6,684 nucleotides of DNA from Candidatus Sulfopaludibacter sp. SbA3 (lineage in GTDB: Bacteria; Acidobacteriota; Vicinamibacteria; Vicinamibacterales; UBA2999), in the NCBI GenBank assembly GCA_945866285.1, contig CAMBHC010000150.1, positions 1 to 6,684 on the forward strand. The letters run 5' to 3'. Shown here in pieces: positions 5,863 to 6,684 of the stretch (position 1 is the stretch's first letter; the number at the start of each line of letters is the position of its first letter). Under the pieces are notes generated by a model. It saw only the letters and a list, made by a program, of their open reading frames with translations. It searched no databases and was not told where the DNA came from. Both the position numbers and the translations under genes were made by a program.

Positions 5863-6684
5863 AGATCCGCACGCGGGCGTTCATTGGCCTCTGGCTGATC
5901 TACTTCCTCGCCGCAGCCGCGATCGGCCTGATCGCGTACTCATACGCCGCCACCGCGCGTGACGATGCCGAGCAAGCACGCATCGCCGCAGTGCTCAACC
6001 TGCATGGCACGATGTGGCGCGCGCTGGTCGAAGCTCGGACCACCCACCTCGCCTATTCACTGAGCGGCGCGCCGGCACTGCGCGAGCGCCGCGACGATAG
6101 CCGCCGCATCTACACCGGTACCATGGCGCTGCTGACGGCGAGTTCCCGTGATCGCGGCCAACTCGAGCGTCTCGCGCACATCCGCTCCGAGGTCATTGAC
6201 TGGACTGCCGATTGGGACCAACCCGACACTGTCGCGCCAAGTGACGACCGCGACAGCGAGAACGCGTTGGTCCGCCGCTCGGCTGACGAGTTTGTTGACA
6301 TCAACCGCTACCTGGTCGAATTCGACGCCAACGAGCGCGAGCTGCTGCGCCGCATCTCGGAGGAGGTCAACAATCAGCGCAAGACCTTCGCCGTCGCCCG
6401 CGCCGGGTACGCCAGCGTGTTCATTCTTGCCATCTCGATGATCGTGTGGTTCGCCAAGCGAGGCGTGCTCGATCCGCTCCGCGAGCTGACCGCCTCGGCC
6501 GAGTGCATCGAGAACGGCGACTTCAGCGCCGCCCACCAGACGTTGCGCGATGACGAGATCGGCGTGCTGGTCAACTCGTTTGCGAAGATGGCGCAGTCGA
6601 TCCAGGCGCGCGAGCGCGAGCTGGCCACCGCCTTGACCGAGACACGCGAGCTGGCGAGCGTGACGGCTGAATCGCGCCGCCGCG
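5859..6684 (+). CDS. CHASE3-like/HAMP membrane sensor, probable histidine kinase, 3' end outside window
   Basis: From GTG 5859 the frame stays open for 275 codons to the window edge, so the gene is 3'-partial. The start overlaps the response-regulator stop (GTGA). Residues 8-30 form a membrane segment (FIGLWLIYFLAAAAIGLIAYSYA). Residues about 45-175 resemble a CHASE3 extracytoplasmic helical sensor, with the segment EARTTHLAYSLSGAPALRER standing where the family has its E-x-GYLLTGD-type motif. A second membrane segment spans about 182-199, followed by a HAMP domain at about 200-254: the conserved Pro is P206 in LDPLRELT, and DDEIGVLVNSFAKM (231-244) gives the second-helix signature. The final residues (QARERELATALTETREL) begin a coiled coil of the kind that leads into PAS, GAF or HisKA domains. 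Because the neighbour is a CheY-like receiver, a histidine kinase, possibly hybrid, is most likely; a chemoreceptor or cyclase output cannot be excluded since the C-terminus is unseen. The CHASE3 call is moderate, HAMP strong. Confidence 0.85.
   Translation, partial: MKIRTRAFIGLWLIYFLAAAAIGLIAYSYAATARDDAEQARIAAVLNLHGTMWRALVEARTTHLAYSLSGAPALRERRDDSRRIYTGTMALLTASSRDRGQLERLAHIRSEVIDWTADWDQPDTVAPSDDRDSENALVRRSADEFVDINRYLVEFDANERELLRRISEEVNNQRKTFAVARAGYASVFILAISMIVWFAKRGVLDPLRELTASAECIENGDFSAAHQTLRDDEIGVLVNSFAKMAQSIQARERELATALTETRELASVTAESRRR

Noticed and set aside
6057..6536. 159-codon - strand frame near the right edge
   Set aside because: The + strand frame from 5859 is uninterrupted to the window end, overlaps the response-regulator stop, and has clear membrane and HAMP features, so the - strand frame is a shadow.

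Overview
The window is GC-rich, with G or C at most third codon positions, and all supported genes lie on the + strand. The mix of an M1-type metallopeptidase without a clear GAMEN motif, a short NuoG, palindromic repeats marked by GTAG, and tightly overlapping sensory genes suggests an environmental bacterium, perhaps of the Acidobacteriota (Vicinamibacteria-like). That assignment is an inference from style, not a proven identification.

Layout. (1) Bases 1-2259 hold the 3' part of a large M1-family zinc peptidase gene that enters from upstream; a palindromic repeat sits in frame inside it (818-843). (2) Bases 2260-2355 are an intergenic strip with two 24-base hairpin units in inverted orientation, followed by an AT-rich -10-like patch. 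(3) Bases 2356-4200 encode a 614-residue NuoG-type subunit of NADH-quinone oxidoreductase with all four expected iron-sulfur ligand sets; no other nuo gene is in the window. (4) Bases 4201-4258 hold a strong hairpin, probably a terminator, and a second -10-like patch. (5) Bases 4259-6684 are a three-gene signalling operon joined by 4-base start/stop overlaps: a two-TM receptor ending in a GAF domain with no output domain, a single-domain CheY-like response regulator, and a CHASE3-TM-HAMP sensor that runs off the window and is probably a histidine kinase.

How the parts relate. The peptidase, the NuoG subunit and the signalling operon look like three separate transcription units rather than one pathway. 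Within the signalling operon, the HAMP sensor probably supplies kinase activity, the small regulator receives or relays phosphate, and the GAF receptor adds a second input. The most unusual feature is the set of GC-rich palindromes with two-base centres: two between genes, two in frame within genes, and one at a gene end. They look like REP-type dispersed repeats, and two of them have apparently been absorbed into proteins. I saw no mobile-element gene, CRISPR array, tRNA or rRNA, and no clearly new defence or biosynthetic system.
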